Shown here: positions 22,298-31,172 of the stretch, piece after piece
How positions within the stretch are numbered: the stretch's first letter is position 1
Layout: each line of letters begins with the position of its first letter
DNA from: an uncultured bacterium
GTDB taxonomy: Bacteria; Bacillota_I; Bacilli_A; RF39; UBA660
Assembly: GCA_948433885.1 (NCBI GenBank)
Contig: CAOJEC010000006.1
Location: 1 to 41,978 of the forward strand
Direction of reading: 5' to 3'
DNA: 41,978 bases
The notes under the pieces: model-generated
The model's input: the letters and a program-made list of their open reading frames with translations, nothing else
Databases searched by the model: none
What the model was told of the DNA's origin: nothing
Translations under genes and position numbers: made by a program

Positions 22298-24046
22298 ATG
22301 GATGAAAAAATCGAGAAGGCTATAGAGCCACTAATCAAAATGTATGAACAAATAGAAAATGATTTGCTTACTAAGATAGCAAGTCATTTTTCTATAAATG
22401 AAGAGTTCTTAAATAGTGACCATTGGCGAATTAAAAAGCTTGAGGAAATGGGGTTATTTAATCAAGAAATAATAGAATATCTTGCAAAGTACACAGAAAA
22501 AACTCCTAATGAGATTAAAATTGCTTTAGAGAAAATTAAAGTAGATGCTACAAATATAGAACATCTTACCTCAATGTATGAAGAGGGAAAATTGAAAATA
22601 AATCCAGAAATACTCAAAAACAATCATACAATTATTTCGATCGTAAAACACGCATATGATGAATTATCGGCTCGATTTATAGAAATGTCTTCCAAGATTG
22701 AAAAAGCGACGAGAGAGGCATATCTCGACGTTGTGGAGAGTGCATATCTTAAAATATCGATGGGAACTCATTCATACCAAGAAGCCATCCGAACGGCAAT
22801 AAACGATTTAAGCAACGATGGAATAAACACCTTAGTATATAAAACACTCGATGATAACGGTAATATAACTGGAATAAGGAATTACGATATAGAAGGAGCA
22901 ATTCGGCGTGAGACACTCACCGCGGCACGACAGTTGTCTAACAACATCAGTTTAGAAGTTGCGGAACAACTTGAAAGCGAATATCTATACTTATCAGAGC
23001 ATTTACAATGTCGTCCAACTCATTTCGATTGGCAAGGAACAGTTATCAAACGAGAAGATTTAGTCGAGGTTACTCATTATGGAGAAATTGATGGTCTAGC
23101 TGGTATAAACTGTCGACATTATGTCGAACCTTACTTCGGCGATGCTAGAGAAGATGAGCTTAAACACTTCAATAAAGAAGAATGTACAGAAGCTTACAAT
23201 CTATCACAAAAACAACGGTATCTTGAACGTGGTGTTCGAAAGTGGAAACGTAAGGCTAATATGTTTAAAGCCAACAAAGACGAAGAGGCGTTATATAAAT
23301 GTAATGTCAAAGTAGTAGAATGGCAAAATAGACTAAATGAGTTTACTTCTAAAAGGGATTTTTCAAGAGAATATGTTTCTAATTATAAACAAGTTCATAT
23401 TAACACAAAGCCAACTAAGAATAACATAACAATATTAAAAGAAGCGGGTATACTCGTCGATGACTCTTTAGGTAAAATGAACCAGTCATTGTTAAAAAGA
23501 AACGCCAACCAATTGAAACGTTTATCACAAAAATACGATATGAAAGAATTCTTTGAGTCAAATAATACTGTATATAATTGTACGAACGCGAATTATATCG
23601 GTGCGGTAGGCTATGACGAATCGATGACAACTATGAGTATAAATTCATCTATTAAGTATTTTAAAGATGTTGATACTATAATAGATGTTCAAAAGAAATC
23701 TATCGAAAGTAAATGGTCAATGCCTTGTAAACAAGAAAACTATGATATTTATGCGATGACACACGAGTTTGGTCATACCTTAGAAATAAAACTATATAAA
23801 ACACGATATCCTTTAGGAACTAATGACAAATATATAGAATTTTGTCGAGAAGTAAAAAGTGATATAATTGAGATAGCAAAAAACAGATATCCGAAATTCG
23901 ATTACGAATCGAGCCTTAGCACATATGGCCATCGTAATGCAAAAGAGTTTTTTGCAGAGGTATTCGCAAATATGGAATTAGGAACACCAAACGAATTAGG
24001 CGATGCAATGAACGAATACTTAAAAAAGATAGGAGTTTTGAAATGA
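22298..24046 (+). CDS. MuF-like minor head protein fused to a metalloprotease toxin domain
   Basis: 582 aa. Residues 1-280 are the minor capsid (MuF/phage head morphogenesis) part, with the CRPTHFDWQGTV and INCRHYVEPYF signature around 230-275. Then a linker with Lys-rich coiled coil and a C-terminal domain (about 370-582) with HEFGH (489-493) and EFFAE (550-554), the zinc-binding pattern of toxin-like metalloproteases. MuF proteins with C-terminal toxin domains are a known polymorphic toxin class in temperate phages. The domain would be packaged in heads and delivered. The next gene could be its immunity protein. Confidence 0.85.
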   Translation: MDEKIEKAIEPLIKMYEQIENDLLTKIASHFSINEEFLNSDHWRIKKLEEMGLFNQEIIEYLAKYTEKTPNEIKIALEKIKVDATNIEHLTSMYEEGKLKINPEILKNNHTIISIVKHAYDELSARFIEMSSKIEKATREAYLDVVESAYLKISMGTHSYQEAIRTAINDLSNDGINTLVYKTLDDNGNITGIRNYDIEGAIRRETLTAARQLSNNISLEVAEQLESEYLYLSEHLQCRPTHFDWQGTVIKREDLVEVTHYGEIDGLAGINCRHYVEPYFGDAREDELKHFNKEECTEAYNLSQKQRYLERGVRKWKRKANMFKANKDEEALYKCNVKVVEWQNRLNEFTSKRDFSREYVSNYKQVHINTKPTKNNITILKEAGILVDDSLGKMNQSLLKRNANQLKRLSQKYDMKEFFESNNTVYNCTNANYIGAVGYDESMTTMSINSSIKYFKDVDTIIDVQKKSIESKWSMPCKQENYDIYAMTHEFGHTLEIKLYKTRYPLGTNDKYIEFCREVKSDIIEIAKNRYPKFDYESSLSTYGHRNAKEFFAEVFANMELGTPNELGDAMNEYLKKIGVLK

Positions 24047-24222
24047 GTGAAGAATTAAAAAAATTATGGGAAGAGATTAAAGAGTATGTTATTACTAACA
24101 AAGAGACTTACGAATTGGAGTTAGTAAAAGATGCACCAAAAGAGATTCAAGAAAAATTTAAAAAATATGTAAGTATGATGGATGATGAAATTATTATTCC
24201 ATCAAAAAAGGATAACGCTTAA
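24043..24222 (+). CDS. 59-aa acidic protein, candidate immunity partner
   Basis: Starts in the ATGA overlap with the MuF toxin-like gene and is the last gene before a terminator. It is acidic, helical (MSEELKKLWEEIKEYV) and small, as immunity proteins often are. No homologue known to me. Strict coupling to the toxin part is the main support. Confidence 0.6.
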   Translation: MSEELKKLWEEIKEYVITNKETYELELVKDAPKEIQEKFKKYVSMMDDEIIIPSKKDNA

Positions 24223-24265
24223 AAGATGCGTTTTTATTTTACCCGATGTTTTATCGGGTTTTATT
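24213..24265 (+). terminator. Double hairpin terminator behind the MuF pair
   Basis: AACGC/GCGTT followed by TTTTATTTT (about 24214-24238), then ACCCGAT (24241-24247) and ATCGGGT (24253-24259) followed by TTTATT. They end or dampen transcripts before the capsid genes. Confidence 0.7.
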
Positions 24266-24343
24266 ATGCCTTTTACTTGGTTAGGCATTAAAGAAATCAA
24301 GGCGAGGGAATTACTTTGTTACCCTAGAAAAACGGAGGAAATT

Positions 24344-24880
24344 ATGGACAAAAACCAAGAACCAGTTACTCAGACTGTAGAAAACACTGAGGTGCCAGTT
24401 ACAGAACCTGTAGTAAAAACTGAAGCTAAAGGCGAGGAAAAGACTTTTACTCAAGAAGAAGTAAATGCGATGATCCTGAAAGCTCAAAAAAAGATGCCTT
24501 CGAAGGAAGAAATGCAAGCATTTAACGAGTGGAAAGAAAGTCAAAAAACCGAAGCCGAAAAGCAAACGGAGTTAACTCAAAAAATACACGATACCGAAAA
24601 TGAGAACGTTTCATTAAAACAAGAAATCCAAGTCTTGCGTAGTGGTGTAAATGCCGATGACGTAGACTATGTCTTATTTAAAGTATCAAAAATGGAAGGC
24701 GATTTCGAAGATAACCTAAATGATTTCTTAAAAGGCAATCCTAAATATCTTCAAAATACTGAGGTTATAGAACCAGTCAATAAAGATACTGGTGTACCTG
24801 TGATCAAAGTGGATGGTCAAAAAGAGAGTGGAGTTACGGCCATCTTAAAAAATAAACACCCTGAACTATTTAAAAATTAG
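24344..24880 (+). CDS. Scaffold protein (DUF4355-like)
   Basis: 178 aa, very acidic and Glu/Lys/Gln-rich with a long coiled coil (about 70-105); the FTQEEVNAMILKAQKK pattern is typical of DUF4355 scaffold proteins in Gram-positive phages. It guides capsid assembly and is later removed. I start it at 24344 behind GGAGGAAA; the frame is open upstream but the terminator lies there. Directly precedes the capsid gene. Confidence 0.85.
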   Translation: MDKNQEPVTQTVENTEVPVTEPVVKTEAKGEEKTFTQEEVNAMILKAQKKMPSKEEMQAFNEWKESQKTEAEKQTELTQKIHDTENENVSLKQEIQVLRSGVNADDVDYVLFKVSKMEGDFEDNLNDFLKGNPKYLQNTEVIEPVNKDTGVPVIKVDGQKESGVTAILKNKHPELFKN

Positions 24881-24897
24881 AAAGTGAGATGATTACA

Positions 24898-25794
24898 ATG
24901 GCAAACGCTATTGGAGTAAACGGAACTCATAAGCGTAAAGAGACTTATGCAAATGAGGTACTAACTATCGCTAGAAGCGAGATGAATATTTATGAAGACT
25001 TCTCAACTGATTATGAAGTTGATGGAGCAACTGGACAAATAATGGTTCCTACGAGAAATGGAGAGGTACAATTATCAGATTACGATATCAAAAACGGTAT
25101 TGAATTAACACAAAGTGCAACTGATTATCTACCTTTGCCTGTCGACAAGAACTATGCTTGTAATGAATTAATAGATGGATATGAGGCCGAAGCCGTACCT
25201 GATAACATCAGAGCACAAAGAATCGAAAGTGCTGGTTATTCTTTTGGTATGAAGAAAGAAAATTTTGCAATCGACGCTCTTAAAACTGGAACAATCAGTA
25301 CAGATACAACGGCTCTTACTGAAGCAACAGCCTATAAGAAGATTGCTACTGAAATCAAGAATATGAAAAAGAGAAATATGAAGGTTTCAAATATGCGTGT
25401 TGTAGTCGATGCCGAAACAGAACTTTTGCTCTTGACTGATGAGAAGTTCGCGAACACTTCATCAACAATCGGTGCCGAACTCGTCCGTGAAGGCGTTATC
25501 GGTAAGATTAACGGTGTACCTGTAAAGCCTAACTATTTACTAGGTACAGTAAAACGTGAAGAGGGATCTGGTGCTTCTAAAGCCGACAAGACTAGAAATG
25601 TCGAATTTATCGTTTACGATAAGAGATTCTGTCAAAAATATGAAAATTGGGCCGTCGAACCTACTATTAATGAAATTAAGGATGGCAAGCATATTGGTGC
25701 AAGCGCACTTCAAGGACGTCAAGTTGGTGGTTTGATGGTAACTAATGCACTTGGTGTACAGGTTAAACTTGGTGCGGAAGTAACTGCTGCCTAG
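24898..25794 (+). CDS. Major capsid protein (HK97 fold)
   Basis: 298 aa. Order after portal, MuF and scaffold, the length and the P-domain-like and C-terminal NWAVEPTINEIKDGKHIGASAL region support an HK97-fold coat protein. The codons are rich in strongly used C-ending types, as in highly expressed genes. An ATG nine bases earlier (24889) is also in frame; I choose 24898 from spacing to the GTGAG site. Confidence 0.85.
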   Translation: MANAIGVNGTHKRKETYANEVLTIARSEMNIYEDFSTDYEVDGATGQIMVPTRNGEVQLSDYDIKNGIELTQSATDYLPLPVDKNYACNELIDGYEAEAVPDNIRAQRIESAGYSFGMKKENFAIDALKTGTISTDTTALTEATAYKKIATEIKNMKKRNMKVSNMRVVVDAETELLLLTDEKFANTSSTIGAELVREGVIGKINGVPVKPNYLLGTVKREEGSGASKADKTRNVEFIVYDKRFCQKYENWAVEPTINEIKDGKHIGASALQGRQVGGLMVTNALGVQVKLGAEVTAA

Positions 25795-25814
25795 TAAAAA
25801 ATGAGGAGGGATAA

Positions 25815-26234
25815 ATGATGAATAGTTATATTAATTATGATTATTACACTGAAACCTTTAAAGGGACTTTAATCCCTCAAGAAAAATTCGAACGATTCGC
25901 AATAAGAGCAAGTAACAAAGTAAGAAACAATATTTTAAATCGTCCAATTGACGATTTCGAAACTGAAGTCAAAAATGCTACTTGCTCTATTGTGGACATT
26001 CTTTATAATCAATATCTAAATCAAGAAAAATTAAAAAATATCATAACCGGAAAAGAAAAAGTTATTTCAAGTGAAAAAGTAGGAGATTGGAGTAGAAATA
26101 TATCAAATGTATCTATAGAAGATCTAAAAAAACTTAGTTCTAATGAATATAATAATGAGCTAATAGAAACTACCTTAGAGGACTATCTATTAGTTACTGG
26201 CTTACTTTATCTAGGAGTTCCTTATGTTCGATAA
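25815..26234 (+). CDS. Head-tail connector protein (gp6-like)
   Basis: 139 aa, helical, first gene behind the capsid, where adaptor (gp6/gp15-like) proteins stand. It would bind the portal ring. Strong GGAGGG site before two adjacent ATGs. Identified mainly from order and size. Confidence 0.7.
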   Translation: MMNSYINYDYYTETFKGTLIPQEKFERFAIRASNKVRNNILNRPIDDFETEVKNATCSIVDILYNQYLNQEKLKNIITGKEKVISSEKVGDWSRNISNVSIEDLKKLSSNEYNNELIETTLEDYLLVTGLLYLGVPYVR

Positions 26235-26598
26235 AGACCTAACGATAGTAAATAAAGTATTCGATAAAAAAACACGTGAAAATACATACAAAATAAGCCA
26301 CGTACACGGTTTTTGGAGTTCTAGCGAGGGAATATCTATCTCGGGGACAAATCTCGTCAAAAATGATGGGTTTAAGGCTCTTATCCTTATGAGTGAAGAA
26401 GGATATGTAAATCCTAACGAATTTAATGGAGATGGATGGACATTACGCAACGATGACTATATTGTTAAAGGTATAGTTGAAAACGTATTTACTATATCAA
26501 ATCTAAAAGACAACTATGAATGTATGAAAATCACAAACGTAGCAGTTAAAGATTATGGTTCTTTAGATATGCAGCATTTTGAAATATCAGGTGAATAA
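26224..26598 (+). CDS. Head closure/minor capsid protein (DUF6751-like)
   Basis: 124 aa, beta-rich, with GFWSSSEGISISGTNLVK and GWTLRNDDYIVKG, a pattern of the DUF6751 head completion proteins in Gram-positive phages. It overlaps the previous gene by 11 bases. It likely closes the connector (stopper). Confidence 0.7.
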   Translation: MFDKDLTIVNKVFDKKTRENTYKISHVHGFWSSSEGISISGTNLVKNDGFKALILMSEEGYVNPNEFNGDGWTLRNDDYIVKGIVENVFTISNLKDNYECMKITNVAVKDYGSLDMQHFEISGE

Positions 26599-27041
26599 TG
26601 AATTTTGAAATAGATGCCTTTTTGCCTAATCAAAAAGAGATTATAGAAAAATTAGGATTAGATGAAAATGGTAGGGTGCAAAGAGTTATAGATTCTTCGT
26701 TTATACATTATATGCGTCTTAAAATGCCTCAAGATAGTGGGATGATGATAGCTAACACTAAAAATTCTCAAGGTGGACTAGTTACAGTAGAGACGCCCTA
26801 TGCTCATTATATGAACGAAGGAATAATGTATGCCGATCCTGTCACAGGAAAAGGTGCATTCCACGATCCTATAAGTGGTCGTTTTTGGAGTAGACCAAAT
26901 ACAAAGAAGGTGCCTACGAATAGGGCGTTAGAATATCAAGGCGGACCTGATAGAGGTTCACATTTTGTCGAGCGAACCATAAGTGAGAACTTCGACGATA
27001 TAGTCAAAGAAGCACAGAAGGAGATAGATAAGTATGATTGA
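26598..27041 (+). CDS. Minor capsid protein (Minor_capsid_2-like)
   Basis: 147 aa with the pattern VETPYAHYMNEGIMYADP and HFVERTI, found in minor capsid or HK97 gp10-like neck proteins of siphophages. Coupled by a one-base overlap (TAATG). It is part of the head-tail joining set. Confidence 0.75.
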   Translation: MNFEIDAFLPNQKEIIEKLGLDENGRVQRVIDSSFIHYMRLKMPQDSGMMIANTKNSQGGLVTVETPYAHYMNEGIMYADPVTGKGAFHDPISGRFWSRPNTKKVPTNRALEYQGGPDRGSHFVERTISENFDDIVKEAQKEIDKYD

Positions 27042-27450
27042 AAAGATAAGAGAATATGTGTCTACTTGCCCTTTTTTGGACGAGTTCGTAGCAATCAATG
27101 TTAATTACTTGGCGAATGACGTTAAGGCATACTCGGTTAATGAGAGTGCCGGATACAATCCTGTAATTAGTAAAGATTTATGTGGAAATCGAGAAATGCA
27201 ATTTCTATTTTCTTTCGATGCTAAGTTTCACTGGAACGAAGAAGTCCAAAACAACGTCGATAATTCGATATTTTTTGAAAAGTTTAGAAATTGGTTAGAA
27301 GAAAATGACGATAATGGGATATATCCCGAAATAGAAGGCATTGAGCCTTTGTCCATTGGTGCTATTACCAATGGTTTTATTTTTGCAACAAATTCTGATG
27401 AAGCGATTTATCGGATAAGTTGCAAATTTACCTATATGAAATGGAGATGA
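27034..27450 (+). CDS. Tail terminator/completion protein
   Basis: 138 aa, beta-rich, with strands near FAINVNYL and a C-terminal RISCKFTYMKW. Its place between the gp10-like protein and the major tail protein is that of the tail terminator. It overlaps the previous gene by 8 bases. Identified by order and size. Confidence 0.65.
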   Translation: MIEKIREYVSTCPFLDEFVAINVNYLANDVKAYSVNESAGYNPVISKDLCGNREMQFLFSFDAKFHWNEEVQNNVDNSIFFEKFRNWLEENDDNGIYPEIEGIEPLSIGAITNGFIFATNSDEAIYRISCKFTYMKWR

Positions 27451-27456
27451 TTAGAA

Positions 27457-27951
27457 ATGGGTAGATTTGTTAAAAGAACAGAAATAATGGCTTTCTTGAA
27501 CACCACCCCGGGCGAGACTACCGAAACAATGGCGCTCGTCGGTAACGGTATGACGAGTGGGTCTTATTCTTATGAAGCCAGTGAGACAAACGAGACGTAC
27601 ATCGTCGATGACAACGCTACAACAATTATAGATAGTTATGCACTTTCGCTTGATGGCGAAATGAAATGTATCTTTGGTGATGCCGTCTACGATTATATCA
27701 ATGGTCTTCGTAGAAAAATGGCGACTGGAACGGATGCAGAAACCACTGTATTGCTCGTCGATAAATACGATGTGGATTCTGATGGTTCATTCAAGGCACA
27801 AAAATTTAACTGTTCAATCAGTATAAGTTCGTATGGTGGAGATGGTGGTGCAACACCTACAATTGGCTTTAAAATCAACGTCAATGGTAACCCTACAAAT
27901 GGTACTGTAAAGATAACATCTGGTACACCAACTTTCACAGCAGAAGTCTAA
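27457..27951 (+). CDS. Major tail protein
   Basis: 164 aa; beta-sandwich with SGSYSYEASETNETYIVDD and C-terminal TVKITSGTPTF, as in siphophage tail tube proteins. GC-rich and with many GTC/TCG codons, as in the capsid gene. It forms stacked hexamers over the tape measure. A terminator follows, typical for limiting read-through to the tape measure genes. Confidence 0.82.
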   Translation: MGRFVKRTEIMAFLNTTPGETTETMALVGNGMTSGSYSYEASETNETYIVDDNATTIIDSYALSLDGEMKCIFGDAVYDYINGLRRKMATGTDAETTVLLVDKYDVDSDGSFKAQKFNCSISISSYGGDGGATPTIGFKINVNGNPTNGTVKITSGTPTFTAEV

Positions 27952-27954
27952 CAT

Positions 27955-27983
27955 GGGTGACTTAAGGTCGCCCTTTATTTTTT
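27955..27983 (+). terminator. Terminator after the major tail protein
   Basis: GGGTGAC/GTCGCCC with a 5-base loop (27955-27973) and a T-rich tail. It probably reduces expression of the downstream tail genes compared with capsid and tube. Confidence 0.75.
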
Positions 27984-28001
27984 TATAAGGAGAGATTAAA
28001 T

Positions 28002-28499
28002 ATGAATGATTATATTCAATTAAAGAAAAGAGATATTTTTAAATTAGGCATCAAAGATGAAAATGGAAATCCTAAGCTAGATAAAGACGGTCATGAGGTT
28101 TTTATCGAGTTTGATTTAGAAGACATTAATTTACCAGATAATTATAGTAAGTGTGTTTATTTAGTAAAAAAAGCATCTTCCACTTTAAAAAACGATATGA
28201 TTATCATTGATAAAAAACAAGATTCTAAAGGCAAAGGCTTTATGACAAAAAATGAAGAACTAAAAACTCAAGCAATTAAAAAATTTTATAATTCCACTGT
28301 TGAAGCAATGGACCTATTTTTAGGTAAAGGTGGTACTAACAAGATATTCGGAGAAGTAAGATACTTAACTATGTTTGATGATCTATCTGAAATGCTAGAG
28401 CCAATTATGCCTAAATTAAAAATAAATATGAACAGTATTGAAGAAAAAATCAAATCTAAATATAAAATTCAAGATAGCAGTGTACTGAAAAATGAATAA
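28002..28499 (+). CDS. Tail assembly chaperone (gpG-like)
   Basis: 165 aa with the DYIQLKKRDIFKLGIKDENG opening seen in Gram-positive tail chaperones. It stands between tube and tape measure and would coat the tape measure. Overlap of 8 bases with the next gene. AT-rich, unlike the tube gene. Confidence 0.65.
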   Translation: MNDYIQLKKRDIFKLGIKDENGNPKLDKDGHEVFIEFDLEDINLPDNYSKCVYLVKKASSTLKNDMIIIDKKQDSKGKGFMTKNEELKTQAIKKFYNSTVEAMDLFLGKGGTNKIFGEVRYLTMFDDLSEMLEPIMPKLKINMNSIEEKIKSKYKIQDSSVLKNE

Positions 28500-29052
28500 A
28501 TATCCTGAATTTCTCGAAGTCAATTCAAAAAAATATAAACTAAATACTGACTTTCGATTTGCTTTAAAATGCGACGAAATATTTAGAAATGATTCGATAT
28601 GTGATTACGAAAAAATACTCGCAGTGATTTACATTTTATTAGGTGATGAGGGACTTAAAGACAATGAAAATCATGAGGACATATTTAAATTATTAGTTAA
28701 ATATTTAAAGTGCGATAAAGACTTAGAAGAATCCGATGATTATAGTGAACCATCCATGAATTTTAAGCAAGACAATGGTTATATAAAAGCTAGTTTTATG
28801 TCGGACTATCAAATAGACCTGGATGAGATAAATCTTCATTGGTGGGCATTTTTCGATCTATTACAAGGCCTAACTGAAAATAGTGTATTAAATCGGGTTC
28901 GTTCAATTCGTGAAGAACCTTTATCTGATAAAAAAGGTAAAGAGCGAGAACGATGGGAAAAACTAAAAAAGCAAGTTGAGTTGAAACACGAAAAAACTGC
29001 GAAAGAGAAAGAGATGGACAAATGGTGGAAATCACAGTTTGGAGGTGATTAG
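28492..29052 (+). CDS. Tail assembly chaperone (phage Gp15 family)
   Basis: 186 aa, with patterns DFRFALKCDEIF and INLHWWAFFDLLQGL that are typical for the Gp15 family, the partner of gpG. The C-terminus (about 140-186) is a highly charged helix with KWWKSQFGG at the end. Here both chaperones have their own starts; a ribosomal slippage between them is not needed. Confidence 0.75.
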   Translation: MNKYPEFLEVNSKKYKLNTDFRFALKCDEIFRNDSICDYEKILAVIYILLGDEGLKDNENHEDIFKLLVKYLKCDKDLEESDDYSEPSMNFKQDNGYIKASFMSDYQIDLDEINLHWWAFFDLLQGLTENSVLNRVRSIREEPLSDKKGKERERWEKLKKQVELKHEKTAKEKEMDKWWKSQFGGD

Positions 29053-30810
29053 ATGGATGGCTATTTAAAAATCAAAACAAAAATCGATAATAGTGGTTTT
29101 AATGCCCAAATCAAAGCTACAGAAAAGAAGTTAAACGATTTAAAGTCAACTTTAGAAATACATAATTCTGGCGCATTTAAATTAACCGAAAATGAAGTCG
29201 TAGATCTAAATAAAGAAATAGAAAAGACTACAAATCAATTAAATAAGCTAAAAGATAAACAAAGTCAATTGGATGCTAAAAACTTCAATAATATGAAAGA
29301 CTCAATCGACAATATCGGTGGATCTATTACCAAAACCATTAAAAAAATGGGAACATGGGCTTTAGCAGTTTTTGGTGTTCGTAGTGCATATAATGCAGTA
29401 AGAAATGCTGCTAGTACTTTGAGTCAATATAATGAACAAATAGGTGTCGATTTAGAATATATAAGGTTTGCTATGGCAAATGCTTTACAACCAGTGGTAG
29501 AAAAATTAATAAGTTTAGCATTTACATTATTGTCTTATATTAATATGATTGCTAAAGCATGGTTTGGAGTAGATTTATTCGCTAAATCTAGTGCTAAATC
29601 TATGCAAAAAGCTGGAAAAAGTGCGAAAGAAATGACAAAAAACTTAAGCCAATTTAATTTTGATGATATAAACAAATTAGATGATTCAAATTCAACCGAT
29701 AGCAATTATTCTAGTGGAATTCCAAGTTTTGATTTATCTGCACCAGAAGATGTTCCTGTTCCTGGTTGGTTACAATGGATATTAGATAATAAAGATTTGG
29801 TGACAGCAGGGCTACTTGGAATAGCTGCAGGGATAATAGCCATAAAACTCGGGTTAGAAGGTGTACAAGCTTTAGGTATAGGAGTTATAGTCGCAGAAAT
29901 AGTAATGCTTATTCAAGATATAATTAAATTCATAAAAGACCCAAGCTGGCAAGGCTTCTTTAACATACTTGGTGATATTGCTATCATAATTGGTGGAATA
30001 ATGCTTTTAATGGGCAATTGGTGGGGATTACTAGTTATCTTTATCGGAGGAATTGTCAAGTTAGTTGCCGAGAATTGGGATACAATCAAATCCGTTCTAG
30101 GAACGATAGATAAATGGGTATTAGATAATGTTTTAACACCGGCATTAAATTTCATAAAAGCTTCTGGAGATACAATTCTATCAATTGTACTTTTAGTAAT
30201 ATCTATACTAGCAGGAATTTTATCTACGGTTACTGCGTTAATCACTAATCCATTTATAATTGCTAAGGATACAATATTAGGTGTCTTTAATGGTGTATTA
30301 ACATTCTTTAGAGGTTTTGTTCAAGTTGTTAAATCTTTATTTAATGGTGATATAAAAGGAGTTTTAAACGGATTTAAGACAATGTTTGCAGGTATAATGG
30401 ATAGCTTATGGGCGATTGCTAAAGCACCACTTAATCTTATAATAGGAGGGCTTAATGCTTTAATAAAAGGTGCAAATAAAATAAGTTTTGATGTACCTGA
30501 CTGGGTTCCAAGATTAGGTGGTAAAAAATTTGGTTTTAATATTCCTGAAATTAAAAAGCTGGCTACTGGAGGAATAATTGATGTTCCTGGTCGAGGAGTA
30601 CCATTAGCAAGTAATGTAGTAGGCGGAGAAGCAGGAGCAGAGGGTGTACTTCCATTAACAAATGAAGAAACGATGGCAAGACTCGGCCAAGAGATTGGAA
30701 AATGGATTACACTCAATGTTGATTTAACTGGAAAAATTGATATGAGAGTATTATTTAGAGAATTCATTAAATATCAAAATGAGCAATCATTTGCTAGAAA
30801 TGGGGCATAG
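29053..30810 (+). CDS. Tape measure protein
   Basis: 585 aa. The N-terminal coiled coil (about 15-100), the GTWALAVFGVRSAY segment, several hydrophobic helices (about 240-290, 310-340, 370-405) and the C-terminal GGIIDVPGRGVPL-AGAEGVLPL motif are typical. By the usual 1.5 angstrom per residue the tail would be about 90 nm. Length is on the short side for siphophages. Its AT-rich codons differ from head genes. Confidence 0.9.
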   Translation: MDGYLKIKTKIDNSGFNAQIKATEKKLNDLKSTLEIHNSGAFKLTENEVVDLNKEIEKTTNQLNKLKDKQSQLDAKNFNNMKDSIDNIGGSITKTIKKMGTWALAVFGVRSAYNAVRNAASTLSQYNEQIGVDLEYIRFAMANALQPVVEKLISLAFTLLSYINMIAKAWFGVDLFAKSSAKSMQKAGKSAKEMTKNLSQFNFDDINKLDDSNSTDSNYSSGIPSFDLSAPEDVPVPGWLQWILDNKDLVTAGLLGIAAGIIAIKLGLEGVQALGIGVIVAEIVMLIQDIIKFIKDPSWQGFFNILGDIAIIIGGIMLLMGNWWGLLVIFIGGIVKLVAENWDTIKSVLGTIDKWVLDNVLTPALNFIKASGDTILSIVLLVISILAGILSTVTALITNPFIIAKDTILGVFNGVLTFFRGFVQVVKSLFNGDIKGVLNGFKTMFAGIMDSLWAIAKAPLNLIIGGLNALIKGANKISFDVPDWVPRLGGKKFGFNIPEIKKLATGGIIDVPGRGVPLASNVVGGEAGAEGVLPLTNEETMARLGQEIGKWITLNVDLTGKIDMRVLFREFIKYQNEQSFARNGA

Positions 30811-30812
30811 CT

Positions 30813-31172
30813 ATGGCAGTTAATATATCTACACTCGCTAGAGTTAAAAATGTAGAACATACGGTAGAACCAACGTGGGCATCTGATGCGGGAAGAAATT
30901 CTAACAGTGGTAAATTTGGTGGTACATTTGTTGGCTACTTTGATACCTTAAAAGTTAGCATAGGAAAAACCAATCAAACCGAAATGACTGCAATAAAAAC
31001 TGCTATAGAACATGCAATAATTCCCGTTACGTTTAAAGATAGCGAAACAGGTGATGAAAAAACGGAAGATTTCTATGGTACAGCTATAACTGCATCCTAC
31101 AACAATTTAAAAGGTCGATATGAACCTTTTTCTTTTAGTTTAAAAGCTATTTCTAGGAGGGATGATATGTGA
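30813..31172 (+). CDS. Distal tail-associated protein (DUF6711-like)
   Basis: 119 aa with VEPTWASDAGRNSNSGKFGGTFVGYFD, a pattern of DUF6711 proteins, which stand behind the tape measure in Gram-positive siphophages. Likely a small baseplate or tail tip component. The stop overlaps the GTG start of the next gene. Confidence 0.7.
   Translation: MAVNISTLARVKNVEHTVEPTWASDAGRNSNSGKFGGTFVGYFDTLKVSIGKTNQTEMTAIKTAIEHAIIPVTFKDSETGDEKTEDFYGTAITASYNNLKGRYEPFSFSLKAISRRDDM

Noticed and set aside
24182..24343. Longer start for the scaffold gene
   Set aside because: The upstream part runs through two terminator hairpins; the strong GGAGG site before 24344 marks the true start.
28492..28499. Programmed frameshift between the tail chaperone genes
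   Set aside because: The second gene has its own ATG and the A-run is not a clear slippery heptamer.
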